Of a stretch of 64,000 nucleotides of DNA, positions 1 to 8,947 are shown piece by piece. Location: the NCBI GenBank assembly GCA_963706785.1, contig CAVPNJ010000001.1, positions 186,001 through 250,000 on the forward strand. Direction: 5' to 3'. Position numbers and translations under genes: made by a program. Below the pieces are notes generated by a model. The model had not been told where the DNA came from. It was given only the letters and a program-made list of their open reading frames with translations, and did no database searches. Numbering within the stretch: the first letter of the stretch is position 1; each line of letters starts with the position of its first letter. The stretch comes from Pollutimonas sp963706785. Lineage in GTDB: Bacteria; Pseudomonadota; Gammaproteobacteria; Burkholderiales; Burkholderiaceae_B.

Positions 1-278
1 CCCGATGTACCGACCTTTGCCGAGCTCGGTTTGCCAGGAGTCGATCTGACGCCATTGTTTGGATTGGTTGCGCCGGCCGGTGTCCCGGACGATATCATTC
101 AGACGCTATCCACCACGATCTCGACATCGGTACGGTTCCGGCGAGATGCACGAAAAGCTCACGAACATGGGCTTTATCCCGGTGGGCAGCACGCCTGTCG
201 AGTTCGAGCGCCGCATTCAAGACGAGGTCCGCAAATGGACAGGGGTTATCAAACGCGGTGGCTGCGCTGCAACAGTAG
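1..278 (+). pseudogene. Bug/TctC-family substrate-binding protein, C-terminal fragment with frameshifts
   Basis: The first bases encode the C-terminal part of a periplasmic Bug (TctC) binding protein: PDVPTFAELG, then a GLVAPAGVP segment, which are family hallmarks. The frame changes near 141 (one extra base) and continues as MHEKLTNMGFIPVGSTP...FERRIQ...WTGVIKRGG. A second shift near 261 would give a short ALQQ tail and a TAG stop at 276-278. The 5' part lies outside the window. Bug proteins bind carboxylates and usually feed tripartite tricarboxylate carriers, but many are orphans. Whether the two indels are real or sequencing errors cannot be decided from the sequence. They match the indel pattern of the next 5 kb. 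Confidence 0.75.
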
Positions 279-588
279 TGCCGGGTCGGATGCCGCTGTC
301 TCGGTTCACGGAGATACCGGCATCGCCCACGATGCATGTACGAGCTGCCGGCGCCTACGAAACCGCCGTACCGTGCGATTTCACCCCGGAACTGGTACTC
401 GCTGCATGCTGGCTGGTTCAATATTGCGAAGGTGATGTACAAATGCCAGCATTTACGCATCCACCAGCGGCGCCGAGTAGACTTTCGCTTGAATCCATAT
501 TTCCGCCCGCCATCGACAATCTGGTTTATTCCACCGTGACCCGCTCTATCGCAATGCTAAAGGTTTTCAGTGACACCCTATGCATGCT
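279..588. other. Intergenic stretch with no recognisable gene
   Basis: About 310 bases between the end of the TctC fragment and the end of the IclR gene. Open frames exist on both strands, but none gives a protein I recognise, and none has a convincing start or ribosome site. It may be convergent intergenic DNA or the remnant of a decayed gene. Confidence 0.5.
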
Positions 589-1400
589 TCAGGTGGAAAT
601 ATTTCCCCAGGTCCCTACGTTGGCCGATTTCAGCAGTGGGGAAGCGCTGCCTGTCATGGCCAGTTCGCCGGCGGCCTCGATCAGCGCCGGACCAAAGCTG
701 AGCATGCTATTCATCGTCAGCCGCAGCGACGGGCCGGCAACGATGATGACGCCGGTGGTCGCTTCTCCCCGCTTGCGGACAGGCGCCGCCATCGCGCTCA
801 TGCCGTTGGCATAAACGTCCTGGATCGCGCTGAAGCCGCGCTTGCGGGATTCCGCGAGCATCTTCATCAAGCGCCTTGATCGACGTCGGCGCATTCGGCC
901 CGTACTGCTCTGGGATCGCCCAGGCCCTGCTTGATGACGAGTTCGATGGCCTTGTCTTCATCCAGCGTCATCAGCCAGGCATGGCCGGCCGCGCTGCATG
1001 ACAGGCGCAGGTCGATGCCCATGTCGGGGTCGTAAAGCAGGCCCGACTTCGCGCCCTGCGCCTTGGCGACCAGCGTAAGGCGCTCGCCGTCCACGATCGC
1101 AAGCCGGACAAGTTCTTCGGTCAACTTGGCGACCCGGTCGATGACCGGCTGGGCGATGTCGACCACGCCGGACTTGGCCAGGAAACTCAACCCCATGGAT
1201 GCCATTTTGGTCGTCAGCGCATAGTCGCCCCGTTGCGGCATTTGCCGGACGTAGCCATGGCGAACCAGTTCCTGTAGCGTCCAGTGGCAGCCGCTGCGTT
1301 GTTGATGCAGATCCTTGGCGATGGTGGCCAGCGCGACGCCGTCGGGGTGCGCGGTGAGGTACTCAATGATCGACAAAGATTTCTCAAGTGCGCCGCTCAT
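589..1400 (-). pseudogene. IclR-family transcriptional regulator, two frameshifts
   Basis: An IclR-type regulator with an N-terminal winged helix (about residues 5-65) and a C-terminal effector domain. It is closely similar along its whole length to the intact regulator at 5432-6238; shared stretches include VDIAQPVIDRVA, RLAIVDG and YDPDMGID. Reading from ATG at 1400, one extra base near 911 and another near 868 move the frame twice. Removing both restores about 269 residues, against 268 for the paralogue. It is divergent from the TRAP genes, with a perfect palindrome between them, so it probably controlled their expression in response to the transported substrate. If the indels are real the effector domain is lost. 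If they are sequencing errors this is a normal gene. Confidence 0.85.
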
Positions 1401-1430
1401 ATAATTTCTCCGTAATGATTCGATTATAAC

Positions 1431-1447
1431 CGTTCAAAATTTGAACG
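1431..1447. promoter_or_regulatory. Candidate IclR operator, perfect 17-bp palindrome
   Basis: CGTTCAAAATTTGAACG is a perfect inverted repeat in the divergent gap between the frameshifted iclR and dctQ. A further half-site CGTTCAAG lies at 1467-1474. TATAAT at 1483-1488 could be the -10 box for rightward transcription of the TRAP genes, in which case the half-site would lie between or over the promoter elements. IclR-family operators are typically short inverted repeats in such positions. Binding by this regulator is inferred from location. Confidence 0.6.
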
Positions 1448-1543
1448 ATCTATAAAATTCGAATGCCGTTCAAGAAAATCGATATAATGCAACCATAAGA
1501 CGCCGGCCAACCGGTCGATTAGAAAAAGGAGACAGGATGAGAC

Positions 1544-2117
1544 ATGTTGCCCGCGTCGAGCGTCGCGCTCGACAAGATATGTACCGGAATCGAGGCGCTG
1601 ATGGCCTTTGGGCTTGGGCGTGATGGTGCTGCTGGTGTTCGGAAACGTGGTGCTCCGCTACGGTTTCAACTCCGGAATCACTCTCACCGAAGAAGTTTCG
1701 CGATGGTTGTTCATCTGGGGCACCTTTCTCGGCGCAGTGGTGGCGCTGCGCGAACACGGGCATCTGGGCGTGGACATGGTCGTTTCAAAGTTGCCGCCGG
1801 CGGGCAAGAAGATTTGCCTGGTCGCCAGCCACTTCTTCATGCTGTTCATCGTGGGCCTGTTGTTCAAGGGCGGCCTCGACCAGACCCGCCTGAACTGGGA
1901 CGTCACAGCGCCCACCACCGGGATATCGATGGCGGTCATCCACATTCCGGCCATCGTTTTTTCGGTGCTGGCGGCGGTCATCCTTCTGATCGACCTCTGG
2001 AAGATCTGCACCGGGCAGTTGTCCGACGACGAGCTCGTGATGGTCCAGGAATCGGAGGAGGCTGTGCAACTTAAGCACGTGCTCGCCGACGCTCAACACC
2101 CTAGCAAGGAGCGCCAC
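1544..2117 (+). pseudogene. dctQ: TRAP transporter small permease DctQ, frameshifted
   Basis: Small four-helix membrane subunit of a TRAP (tripartite ATP-independent periplasmic) transporter. The N-terminus LDKICTGIEALMAF is read in one frame. The rest, from GLGVMVLLVFGNVVLRYG through TEEVSRWLF and a hydrophobic end, is read in the next. The sequence is explained by one extra T in the TTT at about 1607-1609. An AGGAG lies just before a possible alternative start at 1537, but only the 1544 start gives the family-like N-terminus. The frame has no stop before dctM and would read straight into it. That is either a dctQ-dctM fusion or a lost stop. With DctM and DctP it would import a carboxylate using a sodium gradient. 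Confidence 0.8.
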
Positions 2118-3396
2118 GTGACGATTGCAATTTTCCTGGGCGGTCTGCTGCTTGCAATGGCGATTGGCATGCCGATCGCGTTCGCGCTGCTGGCCAGCGG
2201 CGTTGGCCTGATGTGGCAACTCGACCTGTTCGATCCCCAAATTCTCGAGCAGAACCTGATCGGCGGTGCGGACAGCTTCCCTTTGCTGGCCGTGCCCTTC
2301 TTCATGCTCGCAGGCGAGCTGATGAACGTCGGCGGGCTTTCCAGGCGCATCGTCAACCTGGCGCTTGCACTCGTCGGACACGTCAAGGGCGGACTAGGCT
2401 ATGTGACCATCATGGCTGGTTGCCTCTTGTCCGCCCTGTCCGGTTCGGCTGTCGCCGATGCCGCAGCGCTCACCGCACTGCTCTTGCCCATGATGGTGAA
2501 GGCGGGCCACGAAAAAGCCAGTCCGCCGGACTGATCGCCTCCGTCGGCGTCATCGGCCCGGTTATTCCGCCGAGCATCGGCCTAGTGATTTTTGGGGTGG
2601 CCGCGAACGTCTCGATCTCCAAACTCTTCCTCGCCGCGATCGTTCCCGGCATGCTCATCGGCGGCGCACTGTGGCTGACCTGGGCATGGCTCGTCCGCCG
2701 GGAGGCTATCGTCCCGCCACCACGTAAGTCACTTCGAGAAATCGGCATTGCATTCCGCGAGGCGACCTGGGCTCTCATGCTTCCCGTCATCATCCTGGTG
2801 GGACTGCGCATGGGCGTATTCACGCCGACCGAGGCCGCCGTGGTCGCGGCGGTGTACGCGCTGGCCATCTCGATCTTTGTTTACCGCGAACTCAAGCCTT
2901 CGCAAATCTATCGCGTTCTGGTGGACGCTGCGAAGACCAGCGCGATCGTGATGTTCCTGATCGCAGCGGCCATGGTCAGCGCTTGGTTGATCACCGTAGC
3001 CGACTTGCCGACAAAAGTCGTCGACATGCTAGAGCCATTCATGGACAGCCCTATTTTGCTGATGGTCGCCATCATGGTCCTGGTAATGATCGTCGGGACG
3101 GCCATGGATATGACGCCTACGATCCTGATCCTCACGCCGGTCTTGATGCCCGTCATCAAGGCCGCCGGCATCGACCCAGTTTATTTCGGCGTGATGTTCA
3201 TCATCAACAACTCCATCGGGCTTGTGACGCCGCCGGTGGGAACCGTGCTTAACGTCGTGGCAGGTGTCGGACGTATCAGCATGGATAAGGTAACGCGTGG
3301 CGTGGTCCCTTCATGATTGCCGAATTTCTAATTATGTTCCTGATGGTCATTTTCCCATGGCTGGTCACCGGCCCCGCCAAATGGTTTCACGGCTAG
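2118..3396 (+). pseudogene. dctM: TRAP transporter large permease DctM, two frameshifts
   Basis: Large membrane subunit of the TRAP transporter, about 12 helices, which carries the transport channel. GTG at 2118 is preceded by AAGGAG at 2106-2111 and begins the typical TIAIFLGGLLLAMAIGMPIAF-like start. One missing base near 2517 (in AGHEKA/QSAGLIASVG) and one near 3309 (in RGVVP/FMIAEF) break the frame. Correcting both gives about 426 residues ending at TAG 3394-3396, the normal family length. Conserved stretches include SGSAVADAAA and GVIGPVIPPSIG. It sits in a dctQ-dctM-dctP order behind an IclR regulator. If the indels are real the transporter is dead. Confidence 0.85.
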
Positions 3397-3448
3397 TCGA
3401 ATTCAAGCAGTTTCCATAAATAACCTAATAACTAAGGAAGGCAGAGAA

Positions 3449-4477
3449 ATGAAAAAAATGAACTACGCGCAGAAGCGCGCTTGCATTGATCGGCTGTGCG
3501 GCCATGCTTTTCACATCCGCTGACGGCAATGGCCCAGGATATCAAGGAACGCAACCTGAAATTTGCGTTCAGCCTGGCCAAGGACCATCCGCTCGGACTT
3601 GGGGCACAAAAGTTCGCCGACCTCGTTGCTCAAAAGAGCAGCGGAAAAATGAAGGTCTCCGTATACCCGAACGCCGTGCTTGGGGGCGACCCGCAGAATC
3701 TATCAGCAGTCCGGGGCGGAACACTGGACTTCACGTCGATGGCTACCGGTCTGCTTTCTGGCCTGGACAAGCAGTTCATGGTGTTCGATTTCCCTTTTCT
3801 TTTCAACAGTGCTCAGGAGGCCTATGCGCTTTCCGACGGCCCCGTCGGTCAACGCTTGATGACCGGGCTCGCAGCGCACGGCGTGGTCGGGCTGGGCATC
3901 TGGGACCTTGGTTTTCGCAACATGACTAACAGTAAGCGGCCCATCGTCAAGGTGGAAGACATGCAAGGGCCTGAAGGTGCGGGTCATTGCATCGCCGATC
4001 TACCTGGACATGTTCAATACGCTGGGTGCGAATCCCGTTCCGATGACGTTCGGCGAGGTTTACGGAGCACTTGAGTCGAAGGCCATCGACGGCCAGGACA
4101 ATCCTGTCGGCGTCATCGAGTCGGCCAAGTTCGCAGAGGTGCAGAAGTACATGTCGCTCACGCGCCATGTCTATACCGGCATGCCTTTCCTGATGAGCAA
4201 GAAAACCTGGGATTCAATGTCCGCAGCGGAGCGCAAGATCATTACTGATTCCGCCGATGAAGCAAAAGACGAGGAACGAAAACTGTCCCAGGCCAGGGAA
4301 CTGCAGTCGATCGACAAGCTGCGCCAGCAAATGCAGGTCAATGAAGTGGCCGCTCCGGAACGCGACCGGCTGCGCCAGAAAGTCGCGCCTGTCGTGGAAA
4401 AGTTTTCTCGTGAAGTCGGCGACCAGACCATCCAGCAGGTCAATGCTGAATTGTCGCGCATGCGTGGAGGAAAATAA
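3449..4477 (+). pseudogene. dctP: TRAP transporter substrate-binding protein DctP, three frameshifts
   Basis: Periplasmic solute receptor of the TRAP system, DctP family. ATG at 3449 follows AAGGAAGG. The signal peptide (MKKMNYAQKR, then LIGCAAMLFTSA, then LTAMAQ) is read in three frames because of changes near 3475 and 3525. A third extra base near 3974, in GGGCCTG, separates the first half from LKVRVIASPIYLDMF. Without these changes it would be about 341 residues. It is clearly paralogous to the intact DctP at 6412-7419: both have an FPF near residue 110, WDLGFRN, NPVPM and DGQ(D/E)NP. The Arg in VRVIA matches the carboxylate-binding arginine usual in this family. The substrate is unknown. 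Confidence 0.85.
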
Positions 4478-4481
4478 GTCT

Positions 4482-5182
4482 ATGCCGATGCTAGGGAAAG
4501 CGGCCGTCGCTATGTGGTGGAATATAGCACCATCACGACGGGCAGAATTCGAGGACTGGCACTCTCATGAGCACTTTCCGGAGCGCATGGGAATTCCGGG
4601 ATTTCTTCGGGGTTCGCGATGGGCAAGCGTCGACGGGGGCGAGGGATTCTTCGTCATGTATGAGCTCGACTGCTACGACACATTGACCTCGGAAGGCTAT
4701 GTAGCAGCGCCTAAACAATCCGACGCCATGGTCGACCAAGATGATGCCGCACCACCGTGACATGGTGCGCAGCCAGTGCATGCGTGTTCAGAGCAGCGGG
4801 GGCGGCATCGGCCAATATGCGCTGACCTTGCGGTTCTCCCCTGCGCATGGCCGGGAAACGGAGGTGTCGGTTTACCTCGCGGCAGTCGCTGAGTCGTTCG
4901 TCCACATCGCCGGGCGGCGGCGCATTCCATGTGCTTCGCACTGAAACGCCCAAGGTTTCGGCGACCAAGGAGCAGCAGATCCGCGGCGGCAAAGACGCGG
5001 TAGCCGACTGGATCGTCGATCGCGATCGGGTATGACCTTGAAACGCTGCAAGAAGCTGCAGCGCGAGGCGTTCAGTGCGCGAATGATGGAACTCCGCGGC
5101 TTCGATCCGTGGCGCGCTTTCCGACACGTATCAGCTCGCTTATTCGTTGGCGGCAAACGACCTGGAAAGCACCGCACAATAA
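4482..5182 (+). pseudogene. Conserved hypothetical protein, dimeric alpha/beta-barrel-like, several frameshifts
   Basis: A small cytoplasmic protein of unknown function placed directly after dctP, with GGAGG 11 bases before the ATG. The first frame gives MPMLGKAAVAMWWNIAP and WHSHEHFPERMGIPGFLRG, which resembles EthD-type dimeric barrel proteins. The reading then needs changes near 4710, 4910 and 5018 and at least two more later, ending with TYQLAYSLAANDLEST before TAA 5180-5182. Similar proteins occur beside TRAP or aromatic-acid genes in Burkholderiales, from memory. No function can be assigned. The density of indels is the highest in the window. Confidence 0.6.
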
Positions 5183-5197
5183 CGTGGGTGGGTGGGC

Positions 5198-5216
5198 GGC
5201 GCCGTTTCCCGGCGCC
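5198..5216. terminator. GC-rich hairpin after the frameshifted TRAP operon
   Basis: GGCGCCG and CGGCGCC form a 7-bp stem around a five-base loop, 15 bases after the last stop codon of the operon. No run of T follows, so it may be a weak or Rho-assisted terminator or simply an RNA-stabilising hairpin. The remaining bases up to 5431 show no recognisable gene. Confidence 0.4.
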
Positions 5217-5431
5217 ATCCATCTATATAATTGCGCGCTGTTCGGTCTACAGGTCGCTCAAGCTCGATGATGCCGAACATCCACTTGAGCCATCTTTCAT
5301 CTAACTGCGGTCGCCAGTCCATTGAGGTAGGCCCCCCCGGCGCGTGCGGGCACCTTCATAGTCAATGAAGAAAAGAGAGAGCTTACCAGCCGATCGGGCC
5401 GCCCCTTACCCGCCCGAAGCGTAAAAGCGAG

Positions 5432-6238
5432 TCACAATTCCGCCCCTGCGTCGCGTAATTTGGCGGGGCGAAAGACGGGTGAGGCGGAGCTTGCCAGGGC
5501 GAGTTCCGCGGCGGCCTCGACCAAGTCAGGTCCAAGGCTTAGCATGCGCTGCTCTGTCAACCGCAGCAGTGGACCTGCGATAGTTATGACGCCGATGGCG
5601 TCTTCACCTTTTCTTTGAATCGGTGCAGCCATCGCAGTCATTCCCGGCGCATACATTTCGTTAATAATGCTGAAGCCCCGTTTACGGTCTTCTTGCAGAA
5701 TCTTTAGTAATTCCTTCATGCTGGTGGGCGCGTTGGGGCCGTAGCGCTCCGGCGATCCAAAGCCCTGCTTGATTACCAGTTCGATGGCGCGCTCATCAGT
5801 CAGGGTCATCATCCAGGAATGCCCGGCTGAGCTGCACGATAAGCACACGTCAATGCCCATGTCAGGGTCATACTTGAGTCCGTATTTTGCCCCTTGAGCC
5901 TTGGCTACAAATGTGAGCCTATCCCCGTCAACGATGGCAAGGCGAACTAGTTCTCCGGAAAGAGCTGCAACACGGTCGATTATGGGCTGCGCGATATCGA
6001 CAATACCCGACGCACCCAAGAAGCTTAGGCCGACAGCGGCAAGCTTAGTCGTCAAGACATAGTCGCCATGCTCGCGCAATTGGCGCACATATCCGCAGCG
6101 TGTAAGTTCGGTCAATAAGCGATGACAGGCACTACGCGGTATGTCCAATGCTTGGGAAATGGTGACCAATTGAAGCCCCTCAGGCCGGGCCGCCAAGTAT
6201 TCCAGAATGCTAAATGACCGTTCAAGTATGCCAGCCAC
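5432..6238 (-). CDS. IclR-family transcriptional regulator
   Basis: Intact 268-residue IclR regulator: winged-helix DNA-binding domain at about residues 1-65 (SILEYLAARPEGL...ISQALDIPRSACHRLLTEL) and an effector domain at about 80-250. The effector domain carries SCSSAGHSWM and the late glycine/arginine-rich stretch typical of ligand pockets. It is divergent from a TRAP binding protein and aroQ, with two IclR-type boxes between them, so it very likely regulates these genes and itself. It is a close paralogue of the interrupted regulator at 589-1400, which suggests duplication or joint acquisition of two IclR/TRAP units. The inducer may be a hydroaromatic acid such as quinate, shikimate or dehydroquinate; this is inferred from the neighbours only. 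Confidence 0.92.
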   Translation of the reverse strand: MAGILERSFSILEYLAARPEGLQLVTISQALDIPRSACHRLLTELTRCGYVRQLREHGDYVLTTKLAAVGLSFLGASGIVDIAQPIIDRVAALSGELVRLAIVDGDRLTFVAKAQGAKYGLKYDPDMGIDVCLSCSSAGHSWMMTLTDERAIELVIKQGFGSPERYGPNAPTSMKELLKILQEDRKRGFSIINEMYAPGMTAMAAPIQRKGEDAIGVITIAGPLLRLTEQRMLSLGPDLVEAAAELALASSASPVFRPAKLRDAGAEL

Positions 6239-6275
6239 GGGTTACCTCCAACTAATTTCAGACGATTATACGATA

Positions 6276-6308
6276 TGGAATACTATTCACTAATGGAATG
6301 CAGTTCCA
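6276..6308. promoter_or_regulatory. Tandem IclR-type operators between iclR and dctP
   Basis: TGGAATGCAGTTCCA at 6294-6308 is a perfect TGGAA-N5-TTCCA inverted repeat. It has the same outer arms as the Escherichia coli IclR consensus TGGAAATNATTTCCA. A second, imperfect box (TGGAA-N5-TTCAC) starts at 6276, 18 bases upstream, about two helical turns. Both lie in the divergent gap and could be bound cooperatively by the 5432-6238 regulator. Binding itself is inferred. Confidence 0.7.
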
Positions 6309-6411
6309 CTTTTATGCTATTCTTCGCGAACGACAGTTATAAAAAAACCAAACCGTCGCAGAAAAGGAAATGGCCTTGTTTGACGATGGTGATTATTCTA
6401 CGGAGACAAAC

Positions 6412-7419
6412 ATGAAAAAAGTGATGTGCAGTGCCTTTGCTATTGCGTTTATTTCTATATCGGCTTCTAGCGCCTGTGCGCAAGAACTCCCCCAGCGCAC
6501 TATTAAATTCGGCCACTTGAACAATACAGACCATCCCGTCAGTTTTGGCGTCAAGCGTTTTAGCGAACTGCTCAGCAAAAAAAGCGGCGGCAAGCTAAAA
6601 GTACAAGAATATCCCGCTTCCCAACTGGGGAACGAAATGCAGCAACAGTCGGCGCTGCAAGGCGGGGTTCAGGAAATGACGGCCCCTGCCACCACATCGT
6701 TAGCGGGCATTGTTAAAGAATTTGGGCTGATTGACTTCCCTTTTTCCGTCAACAGCTTCCAGCAAGCCGACGCTTTGTTGGATGGCCCGCTGGGCAAGGC
6801 CCTGATCGCCAAGCTTCCCGAAAAGGGCCTAGTAGCACTGGGATACTGGGATCTTGGTTTTCGTAATGTCACCAACAGCAAGCACCCCATTAACAAGCCG
6901 GAAGACTTTGCCGGCTTGAAGATACGTGTCATTCCCAATCCCGTCTTTCTCGAGACCTTTCAGGCATTCAAGGCCAACCCCGTACCTATGCCTTTCGCCG
7001 AGCTTTATGGAGCGCTGGAAGCAAAGGCGGTTGATGGTCAGGAAAACCCTTTTTCTGTCATCTTGTCGAATAAATTCTACGAAGTACAAAAGTATGTAAG
7101 CGCAACCAATCACGTTTATGCCGCCAACATCGTCTTAGTCAGCAAACGTTTCTGGGACAAGTTGACGCCCGTCGAGCAAAATTGGATGCATGAGGCCGCC
7201 GAAGAAGCCAAAGTCGATCAGCGCAAGCAAAGCCGTGCGGCAGCGTTAAAGGCGGTCGAACAGCTAAAGGCCAACGGCATGCAGTACAACGATGTGTCAG
7301 CAGCAGAACAAGCACGTATGCGGAAAATTGCGCAGCCTATCATGGAGAAGTTCGCCGCTGGGTATGACCCGGCCACCGTAAAACTTTACAACGACGAGCT
7401 TGCTCGTATCCGGAAATAA
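6412..7419 (+). CDS. TRAP transporter substrate-binding protein (orphan DctP)
   Basis: Intact 335-residue DctP-family periplasmic receptor. ATG at 6412 is chosen because CGGAGA precedes it and a clear signal peptide follows (about residues 1-24, SSACAQ cleavage region). An upstream in-frame ATG at 6370 would bury this signal. Family features are IDFPF near residue 105, GYWDLGFRNVTNSK, and GLKIRVI with the expected carboxylate-binding Arg. No dctQ or dctM follows. The gene leads directly into aroQ, so the ligand may be quinate, shikimate or dehydroquinate. It could use the membrane subunits encoded at 1544-3396 if those are functional, or subunits elsewhere. Confidence 0.93.
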   Translation: MKKVMCSAFAIAFISISASSACAQELPQRTIKFGHLNNTDHPVSFGVKRFSELLSKKSGGKLKVQEYPASQLGNEMQQQSALQGGVQEMTAPATTSLAGIVKEFGLIDFPFSVNSFQQADALLDGPLGKALIAKLPEKGLVALGYWDLGFRNVTNSKHPINKPEDFAGLKIRVIPNPVFLETFQAFKANPVPMPFAELYGALEAKAVDGQENPFSVILSNKFYEVQKYVSATNHVYAANIVLVSKRFWDKLTPVEQNWMHEAAEEAKVDQRKQSRAAALKAVEQLKANGMQYNDVSAAEQARMRKIAQPIMEKFAAGYDPATVKLYNDELARIRK

Positions 7420-7447
7420 ACGCAAACGACATACGGCGCAATATCTC

Positions 7448-7891
7448 ATGAAGATCCTAGTATTGAACGGTCCCAACCTGAATCTGTTTGGGCGTCGAGA
7501 ACCCCATATTTACGGCACAACCACGCTTGCCCAAATCAACCAACAACTTACCGAGCTGGCGGGGCAGCTTGAAGTTGAACTGGACATGATTCAATCAAAT
7601 CACGAGGGCGAGCTTATCGACTTTTTACATAAGCATATTGATGACGCCAGCGGCGCTTTGGTCAACCCGGCAGGACTGACGCAGCATGGCGTTCCATTGC
7701 ACGACGCGATCAAGGCCATGCCATTTCCGACGCTCGAAGTGCATATGTCCAACATTGCAGCTCGTGAGCCATGGCGCAGCCATTCCATCATTTCTCCTGC
7801 CGTCCGAGGGACGGTGCAAGGATTGGGGCCTCATTCTTATCTGCTGGCTTTGCGCGGGGTCGTAGCGCTGGCCCGGGAAGTCCAAAGCTGA
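7448..7891 (+). CDS. aroQ: 3-dehydroquinate dehydratase, type II
   Basis: 147-residue type II dehydroquinase, which interconverts 3-dehydroquinate and 3-dehydroshikimate. Key features: NGPNLNLFGRREP at the start, the catalytic Tyr at about residue 22 in HIYG, QSNHEGELID at about 49-58, the catalytic His at about 99 in EVHMSN, and the REPWR...S segment. The usual NPxAxTHTS motif is altered to NPAGLTQHG. That departure, and the position behind a TRAP receptor, suggest a catabolic isoenzyme in quinate/shikimate use rather than the housekeeping copy. It starts 28 bases after dctP and is probably co-transcribed. Dehydroshikimate dehydratase, the next step to protocatechuate, is not in the window. 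Confidence 0.93.
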   Translation: MKILVLNGPNLNLFGRREPHIYGTTTLAQINQQLTELAGQLEVELDMIQSNHEGELIDFLHKHIDDASGALVNPAGLTQHGVPLHDAIKAMPFPTLEVHMSNIAAREPWRSHSIISPAVRGTVQGLGPHSYLLALRGVVALAREVQS

Positions 7892-7964
7892 AAAAGGACG
7901 AACAAGCTTATGTGTGGCTGGATAGAATTATTCAGCTTCGCTGAGTTACTCATCGCTGCGGGCT

Positions 7965-8909
7965 TCATACTTTCCGCAGCCGATCTCTCTCTAATCCGGC
8001 CTCCCGCACACAGTCGATTAATTTAGCGGTCGCCGGATTGGAGCCACCGTCATTACGGCGGATAAGACCAATGGGTTCGTCCGTGCCCGCAAAGGGCATC
8101 TGCAGCGACACGAGGACGCCTCGAGCTACATCTTCCTCCACAGCACTAGACGGAACAAACCACACAGCCTCATTTTGCAGCGCAAGCGCCCTCCCCATAG
8201 ATACTGAGACCGTTTCAAACCGTACGATATCCGGCTTCAGACCGAACGCCGTGATGACGCTTTCAGCCGATTGTCGGATAAGGGTGCCAAGCGGAGGAAC
8301 GACCAGCGGATACGCAGACAGCGCGGCCGGGCTTAGCCGTTCTTCCCGGGTAAGCGGATGGTTAGCGCATGCAACAACGGCGAGAGGTTCCCGGTACAAG
8401 TGCTCGAAACTCAAGTCCATCATCGCTTCGGGCTCGGCGAGTCTGCCCACGACAAAATCCGCCTCCCCTGACTTGAGCTGCTCTAAAAGTTCTCTATTCG
8501 CGCCCGTTAGTATTCGGAAGGATGTCGCGGGCGATGTCTCGCGAAACGCATTCATTGCTACGGGCAGCAGTACTGCGGCGACCGTTGGCAATATGCCTAT
8601 GGTCACCTTTGCGGGAAAGCCTGTGCGACGCTGTCGTAACACAGTGACGCCTTCTCTGAGCGTCCCCAGACAAGTTTGCGCATAAGGCGCAAAGACAAGA
8701 CCTTCTTCGGTCAGCGCTGCGCCATGTCGCCCCCGCTCAAATAGCCGGAATCCGACGATGGACTCAAGTTCGCTAAGTGTCTTTGAAACCGCGGGTTGAG
8801 TGATAGAGAGCGAGTCTGCGGCTCGCTGGACGCTCCCGCTTTGTGACACGGCCAAAAAACACTGTAAATGCCGTAATTTAAGTCGGCCAGGGGCAAATAG
8901 ATATTGCAT
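7965..8909 (-). CDS. pcaQ: LysR-family regulator of the protocatechuate genes, PcaQ-like
   Basis: A 314-residue LysR-type regulator with an N-terminal helix-turn-helix (LRHLQCFLAVSQSGSVQRAA, then ITQPAVSKTLSELE) and a substrate-binding-fold effector domain. The start at 8909 (MQYLF...) places the helix-turn-helix near residue 20 as usual; a longer in-frame start at 8978 is possible. It is divergent from pcaH, the classic position of PcaQ, which activates pca operons in response to beta-carboxy-cis,cis-muconate. The name rests on family resemblance and context. Confidence 0.88.
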   Translation of the reverse strand: MQYLFAPGRLKLRHLQCFLAVSQSGSVQRAADSLSITQPAVSKTLSELESIVGFRLFERGRHGAALTEEGLVFAPYAQTCLGTLREGVTVLRQRRTGFPAKVTIGILPTVAAVLLPVAMNAFRETSPATSFRILTGANRELLEQLKSGEADFVVGRLAEPEAMMDLSFEHLYREPLAVVACANHPLTREERLSPAALSAYPLVVPPLGTLIRQSAESVITAFGLKPDIVRFETVSVSMGRALALQNEAVWFVPSSAVEEDVARGVLVSLQMPFAGTDEPIGLIRRNDGGSNPATAKLIDCVREAGLERDRLRKV

Positions 8910-8947
8910 AATTTTTAGATATAGAAGTAGGCACAAAACGTCATTTT

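Noticed and set aside
1785..2381. Long open frame of 198 codons on the minus strand
   Set aside because: It is antisense to dctQ/dctM, has a His/Gln/Arg-rich composition typical of shadow frames and no family resemblance.
5140..5322. 60-codon frame on the minus strand between the barrel gene and iclR
   Set aside because: I considered a transposase remnant, but no motif, inverted end or ribosome site supports it.
8038..8685. 215-codon frame on the plus strand inside pcaQ
   Set aside because: It is antisense to a clear LysR gene, Ser/Arg-rich, and shows no domain.
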